NCBI RefSeq assembly: GCF_002874965.1
Contig: NZ_CP025624.1
Coordinates: 5,828,001-5,892,000 of the forward strand
DNA: 64,000 nucleotides
DNA from: Pseudomonas sp. NC02
Lineage (GTDB): Bacteria > Pseudomonadota > Gammaproteobacteria > Pseudomonadales > Pseudomonadaceae
Direction: 5' to 3'
This document shows positions 18,371 through 29,189 of this stretch, piece by piece. Numbering within the stretch: the stretch's first letter is position 1; every line of letters starts with the position of its first letter. The position numbers and the translations under genes are program-made. Under the pieces are notes generated by a model, which worked only from the letters and a program-made list of their open reading frames with translations, was not told the DNA's origin and did no database searches.

Positions 18371-21300
18371 TCAGTTTGGCTTTTCAAATGGCTTGTCGAA
18401 GGTGATTTTCGGGTCCTTCCACGGGCCTTCTACCTTGTACTGCACGCTGGCGAAACGCGAAACACGGTCGCCAATCAGCTTGTCGATCAGGAACAGCGCC
18501 CCGCCAATGGCCGGCGCGCCGACGATCAATGCAGCAATCGGCAGGTTGTTGGTGACCGGCAGCGTCACCAGCAACTTGGCATCGACGCGATCAGCCACCA
18601 GGTCCAGGGTGCCGTTGATCTCCAGGTTACTCGACGGGCCGGTCATGGTGATCGGCTCACGGGTTACAAACACGCCGTTACTGGCGGCCAGCAAGCCCTT
18701 GACCCGGTCATAACTCAAGCCCTTGCCAAGCAAGTCCGAGAAGTCCAGGCGCAGCCGGCGACCGATGGAGTTGAAGTTCAGCAAGCCAAACACCCGCAGG
18801 GCCTGCGCACCGCCGTCCACTTCAACAAACTGGCCTTTGCGGAAACTGGCGTCCAGGCTGCCGGAGAAACGCTTGGGACCTACCCAGGCCGGCGAACCCG
18901 GCCAGCGGCCGTCCACGTCCACGTGAAAATCTTCGCTGGTCACGCTCGGCGCAAATCCCCAGCCCTTGAGCACGTCGCCAATGTTCTTGCCATCGAGGCG
19001 GCCCTTGTACCAACTGCTGCTGGCACCGGGTGCACCTTCCCAACCGCCGGCGCCCTGGAGCACCATGCCCTTGAGCCCCAGGTTCAGGCTGTTGAACGCC
19101 ATGCCCCTGGTGGTCGGGCGAACTTTCAGAGACCAGGCACCTACCAGCTCCGGGCCCTGGAACAACTGGGCAATCGAGATATCCAGCGCGGGAATATCCT
19201 TGGGATCAACATCAGCCAATGGGTCCGGCGCATTTTCATCCGCCTGCACGGTCGGATCCACCGCAGGCAGCTTCACGTACTGCAGGTTGACTGCAATCGG
19301 CGCGCCCTTGGCGTCCGGCAACCCCACGGTACCCTTGGCCTGCTGGCTGTCGAACTGCAAGCCCCAGGCAGCGGGTTTGCGGTCCAGCTGCAAGCTGACC
19401 TGGTCGAACTGGGTGCCGAAACCGGTCAGCTTGCCGACCTTGAAATCGGCCCCGCTCAACAACTGCTTGGCACTGCCACCCGGGTCGTTGCCGGCGTAGC
19501 GGTCCACGAGCTTTTTCCAGGGGTCGATATCCAGCTCCGACAACACGCCGCGGATTCGCAAGCCCTTGCCGGCCGGCAACACCGCATCGCCATCTCCCAG
19601 GAACAGCTCACCCCGGCCGTCGGCGAAATTGTCCGCCGGGGCGGCGAAGGTGAAGCTGCCCAACTCGCCATAATCGAACCAGTAACGGCGCTCCTTACCC
19701 TGCAAGGTCATGCGGAACACACTGTCGCGGCCCTGGCTCGCCGGCATGCCGAACGGCGCCGGCAGGTCCACGGCCACGCCCTTGAGATTGGAGCTGACCA
19801 TCAACTGGCTGTCGGCGCCATCGAGGTTGAGCTGCAATTGGTAGGGGATATCGCCGGACACCGGCAACGGCTGGCTGACCTTCAGCCAGTCAGTCAGCCG
19901 CTTGACGGTCACCTGCCCTTTCGCGGTGACGCGGGTGTTGAGGTCGCCTGGCTTGCCATCGGCGAAAATCTGCGCGGTGATCGGTCGGTCGAAGGCCTGG
20001 GCGCTGATGTTCTGGCCACTCAGGCCCTTGGCGCTGTCGAAGCGGAAATCACCCTTGAGCTGGCTCAGGTCCAGCGTAGGCTCGGCCAGTTGCAGGCGGG
20101 ACTTGTCGGTCTTGAAATCCACCACGATCTTGGGATCGGCGCCCTTGGCCAGGGGAATATCCAGGTCCAGCTTGCCTTGCAGGTCGCCCTCGCCTTTCCA
20201 GCCGGCGAAGGTCGAGGCGGTGCCGATCGGCGCTTCCTGAAGGATTTTCAGGCCATCGCCCAGGCCACCGGCAAAGTTGCCGGTGAGCAGCAGGTGGCTG
20301 TCCTTGCCTTCGGGGGCGTGGGGAATGTTGACGTAGATATCATTGACCTTGGTGTCGAGCAGCTGGCCCTTGCTGGCCAGGATGCGCACGCCGCTTTCCT
20401 CGACAAACACTTCACCCTTGACCTTGCTCACGTGCGGCCAGCCCGGCTGGAATGCCAGCTCGGCATCATGCACCTTGAAGAACAGGCTGATATTGCGCGA
20501 GGCAGGCAGTGCGTCGTGGTTCAGCGAGCCTTGGTACTGGAAGAAGCCCTCGTCCACTGCACCCTTGAGAATCGCAGTGCGCAGCCACTCATCGAGTGCC
20601 GGGCTCAACACCGCCGGCAGGTATTTGGGGGTGAAGCGGCCATCGCCGTCGACCATACCGACCCGCAGGTCCATGTAGTCTTCCTGGCTATGGTCGAAAT
20701 GCAGGCGAATCAGGAAGTCGGCGGCGACCTTGCCCTCCTCGCCCAGCACCTTGATATACGGCGCGATCAGGGTGAAGCCTTCCTTGTCGAGCTTCCACGT
20801 CAGGCGGGCGTTGGCCTGGATGTACTGCCAGGGCTTGGCGAAGATCGGAAACAGGTGCAAGGAGAAATCCTTGCTGTCCATGCGCAGCTCACCCTTGCCC
20901 AGGTCACCGCTGATGCTGCCGCTGACATTGCGGGCGGCCGGCGCGCCGAAGTAAGCGTCGAAACCAATACGGTCGAGGTTGGCCGCGAAGCTCACGCGCT
21001 GGTCGGTGGTGTCTTGAGGCCGATAATCCAGCAACACGTTCCGCAGCGTGCCGGTGGCCTTCAGATGATCCAGGGTGGTGGCCACGGCTTCCGGCAAGGG
21101 TGCCAAGGCGTGCAGCAATGGCGTGATCGGCGTCAGGTCGAGGCGATCGGCCTGCAGGTTCCAGACTTCCTGGGCCTTGTCGGTGGCCAGGGTTTGCTGC
21201 AGTTGCAGGCGCGATTCCCAGCGGGTGTCGCCGAGGTTCATTGCGAGCGAGTCAAACAGCACCTTGAGGCCGCTGTCACTGCGTTGCAGGTACGCAGTGA

Positions 21301-22186
21301 GGGCCAGGTTCTCAATATGAGTCGGCTTGCGATCGGCATAGCTGCCCTTGAGCTGCGGGGCGTTGAGGCGCACGGCGGCGCTTTGCACGGTGCCCTTGGC
21401 CCAGGTCAGCCAGAATTCGCCGCCAGCCTTGAGTTCGGAAAGTTTCCATTGCTGGGTCAGTTTTGCCGGGATCCATTTTGCCCAGTCACTCTGGGGCAAG
21501 CTCAGGTAAGCCTCGGCTTCGCCGTCTTTCCACTGGCTGGCGCGGATTCGGGTGCGCAGGTTCAACGCCAGGGGCTGGCCGTCGGGCAGGGTCAGGCGCG
21601 CGTCCAGGCGCTGGCGGTTGGCGCCGGTCTGCAGGCTCACGCCGACATAGGTCAAGGTCAGCGGAGCCTGGTCGAACGGCTGCAGCGTCACCTGGCTGTC
21701 GAGCAATGAAACCTGCCCGACCATTTGCAGGCGCGTCAGCAGTTGTTCGGGATCCAGCGGCTGGTCATCCTGCACCGGCAGGCCTTGCAGCGCCCAGTGG
21801 CCGTCCTGGTCTTCCTTCACGCTGACTTGCAGGCCGCTGACTTCCAGGTGGGCAATGCGCACTTCACGCGCCAGCAGGCTGGCCCAGATATCCGGCACCA
21901 CTTGCACCTGGTCCAGGCGCAGGGCGCTGCTGCCCTCGCCGACCATCACGTCGTGAGCCAACAATACCGGCGCGAAGCCACTCCAGCGCCCTTCCAGGCT
22001 GCCGATGTTCACGGGCATATCCAGCGCAGTACGCGCCTTGGCCTCGATTTCGCCACGGTATTCCGCCACCAACGGCGTCAATTCACGGCCCAGGCTCACG
22101 TACACCGCCGCCAATACCAGCAGCAAGGCGCACAGGCCGAGGCCCCAGCGGGTCAATGCGGCAAAAAAGCGTATCAGACGCTCCAT
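18371..22186 (-). CDS. yhdP: YhdP, AsmA-like phospholipid transport protein
   Basis: Very large (1271-residue) inner-membrane-anchored protein with an N-terminal transmembrane helix (about residues 8-30) and an extended periplasmic region of the AsmA/DUF3971 type, ending in AsmA-like segments (LVTLPVTNNLPIAALIVGAPAIGGALFLIDKL). In E. coli, YhdP with TamB and YdbH carries phospholipids to the outer membrane as a hydrophobic-groove bridge. It is transcribed with rng upstream (76 nt gap) and the amidase downstream (48 nt). A very long frame exists on the opposite strand but is a composition artefact. Confidence 0.93.
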   Translation of the reverse strand: MERLIRFFAALTRWGLGLCALLLVLAAVYVSLGRELTPLVAEYRGEIEAKARTALDMPVNIGSLEGRWSGFAPVLLAHDVMVGEGSSALRLDQVQVVPDIWASLLAREVRIAHLEVSGLQVSVKEDQDGHWALQGLPVQDDQPLDPEQLLTRLQMVGQVSLLDSQVTLQPFDQAPLTLTYVGVSLQTGANRQRLDARLTLPDGQPLALNLRTRIRASQWKDGEAEAYLSLPQSDWAKWIPAKLTQQWKLSELKAGGEFWLTWAKGTVQSAAVRLNAPQLKGSYADRKPTHIENLALTAYLQRSDSGLKVLFDSLAMNLGDTRWESRLQLQQTLATDKAQEVWNLQADRLDLTPITPLLHALAPLPEAVATTLDHLKATGTLRNVLLDYRPQDTTDQRVSFAANLDRIGFDAYFGAPAARNVSGSISGDLGKGELRMDSKDFSLHLFPIFAKPWQYIQANARLTWKLDKEGFTLIAPYIKVLGEEGKVAADFLIRLHFDHSQEDYMDLRVGMVDGDGRFTPKYLPAVLSPALDEWLRTAILKGAVDEGFFQYQGSLNHDALPASRNISLFFKVHDAELAFQPGWPHVSKVKGEVFVEESGVRILASKGQLLDTKVNDIYVNIPHAPEGKDSHLLLTGNFAGGLGDGLKILQEAPIGTASTFAGWKGEGDLQGKLDLDIPLAKGADPKIVVDFKTDKSRLQLAEPTLDLSQLKGDFRFDSAKGLSGQNISAQAFDRPITAQIFADGKPGDLNTRVTAKGQVTVKRLTDWLKVSQPLPVSGDIPYQLQLNLDGADSQLMVSSNLKGVAVDLPAPFGMPASQGRDSVFRMTLQGKERRYWFDYGELGSFTFAAPADNFADGRGELFLGDGDAVLPAGKGLRIRGVLSELDIDPWKKLVDRYAGNDPGGSAKQLLSGADFKVGKLTGFGTQFDQVSLQLDRKPAAWGLQFDSQQAKGTVGLPDAKGAPIAVNLQYVKLPAVDPTVQADENAPDPLADVDPKDIPALDISIAQLFQGPELVGAWSLKVRPTTRGMAFNSLNLGLKGMVLQGAGGWEGAPGASSSWYKGRLDGKNIGDVLKGWGFAPSVTSEDFHVDVDGRWPGSPAWVGPKRFSGSLDASFRKGQFVEVDGGAQALRVFGLLNFNSIGRRLRLDFSDLLGKGLSYDRVKGLLAASNGVFVTREPITMTGPSSNLEINGTLDLVADRVDAKLLVTLPVTNNLPIAALIVGAPAIGGALFLIDKLIGDRVSRFASVQYKVEGPWKDPKITFDKPFEKPN

Positions 22187-22262
22187 GTCAGGCGACCCTC
22201 AAAGGCAATAGTCGGACGGCAGATCAAGGCCTGCCCGTCTCGTTGATAAGAACTAACGCGAA

Positions 22263-23720
22263 TCAGAGCAGCACCACGTCATATTGTTCCTGGGAATACA
22301 TGGTTTCGACCTGGAAGCGAATGGTGCGCCCGATAAAACCCTCCAGCTCGGCTACGTTGCCGGATTCTTCATCCAGCAAACGGTCGACCACCTTCTGGTT
22401 AGCCAGGACTCTATAGCCCTCGGCCTGGTAGGCGCGTGCCTCCCGTAAGATTTCCCGGAAAATCTCGTAGCAAACCGTTTCCGGGGTCTTCAACTTACCG
22501 CGCCCCTGGCAACTGCTGCACGGCTCGCACAGCACTTGCTCCAGGCTTTCGCGGGTGCGCTTGCGGGTCATCTGCACCAGGCCCAGCTCGGTGATGCCGA
22601 TGATGTTGGTCTTGGCGTGATCGCGCTCCAGTTGCTTCTCCAGGGTACGCAGCACCTGGCGCTGGTGCTCTTCGTCTTCCATGTCGATGAAGTCGATGAT
22701 GATGATCCCGCCCAGGTTGCGCAGGCGCAGTTGGCGGGCGATCGCGGTGGCCGCTTCGAGGTTGGTCTTGAAGATGGTTTCTTCGAGATTGCGATGGCCC
22801 ACAAAGGCACCGGTATTCACGTCGATAGTGCTCATGGCTTCCGCCGGGTCCACTACCAGGTAACCGCCGGACTTGAGCGGCACTTTGCGCTCAAGGGCTT
22901 TCTGGATTTCGTCTTCGACGCCATACAGGTCGAAAATCGGCCGCTCGCCCGGGTAATGCTCCAGGCGATCGGCGATTTCCGGCATCAGCTCGGCAACAAA
23001 TTGCGTAGTGCGCTGGAAGGTTTCCCGCGAGTCGATGCGAATTTTCTCGATCTTCGGGCTGACCAGGTCGCGCAAGGTGCGCAGGGCCAGGCCGAGGTCT
23101 TCGTAGATCACGCTGGGGGCGCCGATGGTCTTGATCTGCGCGCCGATCTGGTCCCAGAGGCGGCGCAGGTAGCGGATGTCCATGAGGATTTCATCGGCAC
23201 CGGCACCTTCTGCGGCAGTACGCAGGATAAAGCCGCCGGCCTCCTTGATACCTTCCAGCGCCACGCAGTCACTGACCACCTTTTTCAGGCGCTCGCGCTC
23301 GGCTTCATCTTCGATTTTCAGGGAAATACCGACGTGGGCCGTGCGCGGCATGTACACCAGGTAGCGCGAAGGAATCGACAGTTGCGTGGTCAGCCGTGCG
23401 CCCTTTGAGCCAATCGGATCCTTGGTGACTTGCACCACCAGGCTCTGCCCTTCGTGCACCAGGGCGCTGATGCTTTCGACCGCCGGGCCTTCGCGCAGGG
23501 AGATTTCCGAAGCATGGATAAACGCAGCGCGGTCCAGGCCGATGTCGACGAACGCCGCTTGCATCCCCGGTAACACACGCACGACCTTGCCTTTATAAAT
23601 ATTGCCGACGATCCCGCGCTTTTGGGTGCGCTCGACGTGCACTTCTTGCAGAACACCGTTCTCTACCACCGCCACGCGCGATTCCATCGGCGTGATATTG
23701 ATCAGAATCTCTTCACTCAT
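22263..23720 (-). CDS. rng: Ribonuclease G
   Basis: Endoribonuclease that matures the 5' end of 16S rRNA and degrades some mRNAs. The 485-residue protein has an S1 domain at the N-terminus (VGNIYKGKVVRVLPGMQAAF), the catalytic Mg-binding acids in DVNTGAFVG and IIIIDFIDM, and the zinc-link CEPCSSCQG. It lacks the long C-terminal scaffold of RNase E. ATG 23718-23720 gives MSEEILINITPMESRVA, the family start. It lies between maf and yhdP in the conserved mreBCD-maf-rng-yhdP order. Confidence 0.97.
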   Translation of the reverse strand: MSEEILINITPMESRVAVVENGVLQEVHVERTQKRGIVGNIYKGKVVRVLPGMQAAFVDIGLDRAAFIHASEISLREGPAVESISALVHEGQSLVVQVTKDPIGSKGARLTTQLSIPSRYLVYMPRTAHVGISLKIEDEAERERLKKVVSDCVALEGIKEAGGFILRTAAEGAGADEILMDIRYLRRLWDQIGAQIKTIGAPSVIYEDLGLALRTLRDLVSPKIEKIRIDSRETFQRTTQFVAELMPEIADRLEHYPGERPIFDLYGVEDEIQKALERKVPLKSGGYLVVDPAEAMSTIDVNTGAFVGHRNLEETIFKTNLEAATAIARQLRLRNLGGIIIIDFIDMEDEEHQRQVLRTLEKQLERDHAKTNIIGITELGLVQMTRKRTRESLEQVLCEPCSSCQGRGKLKTPETVCYEIFREILREARAYQAEGYRVLANQKVVDRLLDEESGNVAELEGFIGRTIRFQVETMYSQEQYDVVLL

Positions 23721-23790
23721 GGCTGGGTCTCGTTCAGGCGTTTTCACAATAGTGACCGATCGCTTAAGGCTTGGCGCTGGAATACGGCGT

Positions 23791-24387
23791 TTAGCGCACG
23801 GTAAGGTTTTGCCAACAGGGTATGCCGAATTGGCCCAGCAGTTCTGCGGTTTCGCAGACCGGCAGGCCAACGACGGCAGAGTAGCTGCCATTGAGTCCGG
23901 CGACGAACACCGCCGCCAAGCCTTGGATAGCATAGCCGCCCGCTTTGTCCTGGGGCTCGCCGCTGTGCCAATAAGTGGTGGCTTCGTCCGCTGAAATCCT
24001 GCGAAAGCGCACACGACTGCTGACCAGCTGCGTTTCGCAACGCTGGCCGTCAATCAGGGCAATGGCCGTCAAGACTTCGTGTTCACGCTCGGAAAGGGCC
24101 AGCAACATGGCCAGGGCGTCGGCTTGATCCACGGGTTTACCGAGGATCCGGCCGTCGAGGATCACGGCTGTGTCCGCGCCCAGCACACAGGCGCCGGTGG
24201 CATCGGCCAAGGTCGCTCGACCGGCCGCAGCCTTGCCGCGCGCCAGGCGTTCTACGTAGGACGCGGGCGATTCATTTGTAAGGGGAGTTTCATCAATGGC
24301 GGCGCTGACGACGGTGAACGGCACGCCGATCTGTGTCAGCAGCTCACGCCGCCTCGGGGAGCCCGAGGCCAGATAAAGCGAATTCAT
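23791..24387 (-). CDS. maf: Maf-family nucleotide pyrophosphatase (YhdE type)
   Basis: 198-residue house-cleaning pyrophosphatase, probably acting on dTTP/UTP and modified nucleotides. Seen are the substrate motif [16 protein letters not shown] at the N-terminus and [16 protein letters not shown] with its catalytic Asp. The SPRRRELL variant and mre neighbourhood place it with YhdE rather than YceF. ATG 24385-24387 is the family start. mreD ends 51 nt upstream on the same strand. Confidence 0.93.
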   Translation of the reverse strand: MNSLYLASGSPRRRELLTQIGVPFTVVSAAIDETPLTNESPASYVERLARGKAAAGRATLADATGACVLGADTAVILDGRILGKPVDQADALAMLLALSEREHEVLTAIALIDGQRCETQLVSSRVRFRRISADEATTYWHSGEPQDKAGGYAIQGLAAVFVAGLNGSYSAVVGLPVCETAELLGQFGIPCWQNLTVR

Positions 24388-24437
24388 GCAGACTCTCCCT
24401 GTAGGGTTCGATAACCAGGCAGAGCCTCGCGATCCAT

Positions 24438-24926
24438 TCAATTGATTTTATAGCGACGACGCAATCCACGCAGGCCAAAACTGACCCAGGGCCACAACAG
24501 CGCGCTGACCAGCGCGGGCAACACCAGCGCCAGGGTCGGTTGGCGGTTGCCGGTCAAGGCGCTGAGCCACAGCTGTACCAACTGCGCCAGGCCGAAGATC
24601 ACCAGGATCACCAGGCACTGTTGCCACATCGGGAACATCCGCAGGCGCTGCTGCAATGACAGCACCAGGAAGGTAATCAGGGTCAGGATCAACGCGTTCT
24701 GCCCGAGCAGGGTGCCGTAGAGCACATCCTCCATCAGCCCCAGGCACATGGCCGTGACCATCCCGACCTTGTGCGGCAGCGCCAGGGCCCAGAACGCCAG
24801 CAGTAAGGCGAGCCACAGCGGGCGCAGGATCTCCATGAATTGCGGCAGCGGCGAAACGCTGAGCAGCAAGCCGATGGCAAAGGTCAGCCAGACGATCCAG
24901 CCGTTACGCGAATGAGTACCGGCCAT
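24438..24926 (-). CDS. mreD: Rod shape-determining protein MreD
   Basis: 162-residue inner-membrane component of the elongasome, with about five hydrophobic helices (for example [21 protein letters not shown] and [20 protein letters not shown] segments). It connects MreC with RodA/PBP2. Its ATG overlaps the mreC stop codon by 1 nt, indicating tight coupling. Confidence 0.94.
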   Translation of the reverse strand: MAGTHSRNGWIVWLTFAIGLLLSVSPLPQFMEILRPLWLALLLAFWALALPHKVGMVTAMCLGLMEDVLYGTLLGQNALILTLITFLVLSLQQRLRMFPMWQQCLVILVIFGLAQLVQLWLSALTGNRQPTLALVLPALVSALLWPWVSFGLRGLRRRYKIN

Positions 24927-26035
24927 TATTCTTCCCTCTGCCGAGTGGTTGCCGGGGCCGCGGCCGGTGGCTTGGCGGCGGCGGGCGGTTTGGCAGCGGC
25001 AGGTGTTGCAGCCGCAGGCTTGGCCGGACGCGCGCTATGGGCCACAGGCTTGACCGGTGTCGCAACCGGCGCGGCTGGCGTTGCCGGAGCGGCTGCCGGG
25101 GCAGCAGGTGCCGCCGGTTTTGGCACGGTGGCCGGAATGATTGGCGCGGTGCCGTTTTGCTTGTCTTCCGCTTCCTGGGCCTGGGCGGCTTCGTTGGCAC
25201 GCTCTTCCGGGGTGCGGTTGTCACTGAACACCAGCAACAGGTAACGGCTGCGGTTCAATGCGGCGGTCGGCACGGCACGCACAATGGCGAACGGCTGGCC
25301 GGAATCGTGGATCACTTCCTTGACCGTCGCGACCGGGTAGCCTGCCGGGAACCGCTGACCCAGGCCGGAGCTGACCAGCAGGTCGCCTTCCTTGATGTCG
25401 GCGGTGTCTGCGACGTGACGCAACTCCAGGCGTTCCGGGTTACCAGTACCGCTGGCAATCGCCCGCAGGCCGTTGCGGTTGACTTGCACCGGGATGCTGT
25501 GGGTGGTGTCGGTCAGCAACAGGACGCGAGAGGTATAAGGCATCAACTCCACCACCTGGCCCATCAAGCCACGGGCATCGAGCACCGGTTGGCCAAGGAC
25601 TACGCCGTCGCGCTCACCCTTGTTGATGATGATGCGATGGGTGAAGGGGTTCGGATCCATGCCGATCAACTCGGCCACTTCGACCTTCTCATTGACCAGC
25701 GCAGAGGAATTGAGCAACTCGCGCAGCCGAACGTTCTGCTCGGTGAGGGCCGCCAGCTTTTGCATGCGCCCCTGCAGCAGCAGGTTTTCGGTCTTGAGTT
25801 TTTCGTTCTCGGCCACCAGTTCGGTGCGGCTGCCAAATTGACTGGCGACACCCTGATAGAGACGCTGCGGCAGGTCAGTGATCCAGTACGTCTGCATCAG
25901 GACCAGCGACATCTGGCTACGCACTGGCTTGAGCAGTGTGAAGCGGGCATCGACCACCATCAGCGCAACCGATAGCACGACCAGCACCAACAGGCGCACG
26001 CCCAATGAGGGGCCTTTGGAAAAAAGCGGTTTAAT
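24926..26035 (-). CDS. mreC: Rod shape-determining protein MreC, probable ATT start
   Basis: Bitopic periplasmic scaffold of the cell-wall elongation complex: N-terminal transmembrane helix (LLVLVVLSVALMVVDARF), a coiled coil (ELVAENEKLKTENLLLQGRM), then the two beta-barrels (RVLLLTDTTHSIPVQVNRNG). A C-terminal Ala/Pro/Lys-rich tail of about 85 residues looks disordered. No ATG or GTG fits the start. GGGAGGAG at 26042-26049 (minus strand) lies exactly 6 nt before ATT at 26035, reading IKPLFSKGPSLGVRLL. The only downstream alternative, TTG at 26005, is 36 nt from that site. I choose ATT, giving 369 residues. Confidence 0.85.
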   Translation of the reverse strand: MKPLFSKGPSLGVRLLVLVVLSVALMVVDARFTLLKPVRSQMSLVLMQTYWITDLPQRLYQGVASQFGSRTELVAENEKLKTENLLLQGRMQKLAALTEQNVRLRELLNSSALVNEKVEVAELIGMDPNPFTHRIIINKGERDGVVLGQPVLDARGLMGQVVELMPYTSRVLLLTDTTHSIPVQVNRNGLRAIASGTGNPERLELRHVADTADIKEGDLLVSSGLGQRFPAGYPVATVKEVIHDSGQPFAIVRAVPTAALNRSRYLLLVFSDNRTPEERANEAAQAQEAEDKQNGTAPIIPATVPKPAAPAAPAAAPATPAAPVATPVKPVAHSARPAKPAAATPAAAKPPAAAKPPAAAPATTRQREE

Positions 26036-26119
26036 AAGCCGCTCCTCCCAGGCAAATGTTTTCTTTATTCATACGGCATCAAACCGGCCTGGATGCAGAT
26101 TGAAGAAGATAAACGCCAA

Positions 26120-26145
26120 CAGGCAGCACTGCAAAGTGCTGCCTG
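26120..26145 (-). repeat. Intercistronic hairpin between mreB and mreC
   Basis: CAGGCAGCACT at 26120-26130 pairs perfectly with AGTGCTGCCTG at 26135-26145 around a 4-nt loop. On the minus strand a partly T-rich stretch follows (GGCGTTTATCTTCTTC), so it may act as a leaky terminator or mRNA stabiliser that sets more MreB than MreC/MreD. Confidence 0.6.
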
Positions 26146-26175
26146 TGAGCGAAACATGGGCAAACCAGCAAATTC

Positions 26176-27225
<1,050 letters not shown>

Positions 27226-27423
27226 CTAGGCAACGCGTGGGTAAAAAAGTGCGGCAAACTCTAACAACGACAGGGATTTTGGGCAAGGCGCCAATGTGCT
27301 AAATTGGCCGACTTTCTGTGCACCAACCCCCACAATCGCGGCCATATGACCGTAGAAATGCGGTAGTGTTCCTACAATCTAACACACGGATAGCTTCCGT
27401 TCTGTTTTCCACTGGAGAATCCC

Positions 27424-27711
27424 ATGGCGCTTGAACGCTCCGACGTGGAAAAAATCGCTCATTTGGCCTGCCTGGGCCTCAATGAAGCCGATCTTCCACA
27501 GACCACCGCAGCCCTGAACAGCATTCTCGGGCTGGTCGACCAAATGCAAGCCGTGAATACCGACGGCATCGAGCCCCTGGCTCACCCGCTGGAAGCCAGC
27601 CAGCGCCTGCGCGCCGACGTCGTGACCGAGCGCAATAATCGCGAGGCTTACCAGTCCATCGCGCCAGCGGTCGAAAACGGCCTGTACCTGGTTCCGAAAG
27701 TCATCGACTAA
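27424..27711 (+). CDS. gatC: Aspartyl/glutamyl-tRNA amidotransferase subunit C
   Basis: 95-residue GatC that wraps and stabilises the GatA-GatB interface in the tRNA-dependent amidotransferase. It has the typical [19 protein letters not shown] start and a C-terminal [17 protein letters not shown] 27424 follows TGGAGAA. First gene of gatCAB, 16 nt before gatA. The 210-nt intergenic region to mreB must hold both divergent promoters; I see no strong hexamer pair to single out. Confidence 0.95.
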   Translation: MALERSDVEKIAHLACLGLNEADLPQTTAALNSILGLVDQMQAVNTDGIEPLAHPLEASQRLRADVVTERNNREAYQSIAPAVENGLYLVPKVID

Positions 27712-27727
27712 AGGGAAAGAGCCTGCA

Positions 27728-29179
27728 ATGCATCAATTGACTCTGGCCGAGATCGCCCGCGGTCTCGCCGACAAAAAGTTTTCTTCCGAAGAGCTGACCA
27801 CGACCCTGCTGGCGCGTATCGCCGAGCTGGACCCTAAGGTCAACAGCTTCATCAGCATCACCGAAGAGCTGGCCCTGAGCCAGGCCAAGGCCGCCGACGC
27901 ACGTCGCGCCAACGGTGAGAACGGCGCCCTGTTGGGTGCGCCGATTGCCCACAAGGACCTGTTCTGCACCCAGGGCATTCGCACCAGTTGCGGCTCGAAG
28001 ATGCTCGACAATTTCAAGGCGCCCTACGACGCCACTGTGGTCGCCAAGCTGGCCACTGCCGGGGCTGTGACCCTGGGCAAGACCAACATGGACGAATTCG
28101 CCATGGGCTCGGCCAACGAGTCGAGCCACTACGGCGCGGTGAAAAACCCGTGGAACCTTAAGCACGTGCCCGGCGGTTCGTCCGGTGGTTCGGCAGCCGC
28201 GGTTGCCGCTCGTCTGTTACCTGCCGCCACGGCCACCGACACTGGCGGCTCGATCCGCCAACCGGCCGCTTTCACCAACCTCACCGGTCTGAAACCGACC
28301 TACGGTCGCGTTTCCCGCTGGGGCATGATTGCCTACGCCTCCAGTCTCGACCAGGGCGGCCCCCTGGCACGCACCGCTGAAGACTGCGCAATTTTGTTAC
28401 AAGGCATGGCAGGCTTCGATCCGCAGGACTCCACCAGCATTGATGAACCCGTGCCGGACTACAGCGCCAGCCTGAATACCTCGATCAAAGGCCTGCGCAT
28501 CGGCGTGCCGAAAGAGTATTTCAGCGCCGGCCTCGACCCGCGCATCGCCGAACTGGTGCACAACAGCGTCAAGGAGCTGGAAAAGCTCGGCGCCGTGATC
28601 AAGGAAATCAGCCTGCCGAACAACCAGCACGCGATTCCGGCCTACTACGTGATCGCGCCGGCAGAAGCGTCCTCCAACCTGTCGCGGTTCGACGGCGTGC
28701 GCTTCGGCTACCGCTGCGAAAACCCGAAAGACCTCACCGACCTGTACAAGCGCTCCCGTGGCGAAGGTTTCGGCGCGGAAGTACAACGCCGGATCATGGT
28801 CGGTGCCTACGCCCTGTCGGCCGGCTACTACGACGCGTACTACCTCAAGGCGCAAAAGATCCGTCGCCTGATCAAGAACGACTTCATGGCTGCCTTTAAT
28901 GAAGTCGACGTGATCCTCGGCCCAACCACGCCGAACCCGGCCTGGAAGATCGGCGCCAAGACCGGCGACCCGATCGCCGAGTACCTGGAAGACCTGTACA
29001 CCATCACCGCCAACCTCGCCGGTCTGCCGGGCTTGTCCATGCCTGCAGGTTTCGTCGATGGCTTGCCGGTGGGCGTGCAACTGCTCGCCCCGTATTTCCA
29101 GGAAGGCCGCCTGCTCAATGTGGCGCACCAGTACCAGTTGAACACTGACTGGCACACTCGCACCCCTACCGGCTTCTGA
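27728..29179 (+). CDS. gatA: Aspartyl/glutamyl-tRNA amidotransferase subunit A
   Basis: 483-residue amidase-signature enzyme that releases ammonia from glutamine for transamidation of misacylated tRNA. The Ser-cisSer-Lys triad is visible: Lys in IAHKDLFCT, and the serines in [14 protein letters not shown] with [10 protein letters not shown]. In pseudomonads the complex is needed chiefly to form Asn-tRNA. It lies 16 nt after gatC and 10 nt before gatB. Confidence 0.98.
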   Translation: MHQLTLAEIARGLADKKFSSEELTTTLLARIAELDPKVNSFISITEELALSQAKAADARRANGENGALLGAPIAHKDLFCTQGIRTSCGSKMLDNFKAPYDATVVAKLATAGAVTLGKTNMDEFAMGSANESSHYGAVKNPWNLKHVPGGSSGGSAAAVAARLLPAATATDTGGSIRQPAAFTNLTGLKPTYGRVSRWGMIAYASSLDQGGPLARTAEDCAILLQGMAGFDPQDSTSIDEPVPDYSASLNTSIKGLRIGVPKEYFSAGLDPRIAELVHNSVKELEKLGAVIKEISLPNNQHAIPAYYVIAPAEASSNLSRFDGVRFGYRCENPKDLTDLYKRSRGEGFGAEVQRRIMVGAYALSAGYYDAYYLKAQKIRRLIKNDFMAAFNEVDVILGPTTPNPAWKIGAKTGDPIAEYLEDLYTITANLAGLPGLSMPAGFVDGLPVGVQLLAPYFQEGRLLNVAHQYQLNTDWHTRTPTGF

Positions 29180-29189
29180 GGAGAACACT

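Noticed and set aside
18242..21709. 1155-codon open frame on the plus strand opposite yhdP
   Set aside because: It lies wholly antisense to yhdP, has His/Gln/Arg-rich composition typical of GC-rich antisense frames and shows no domain.
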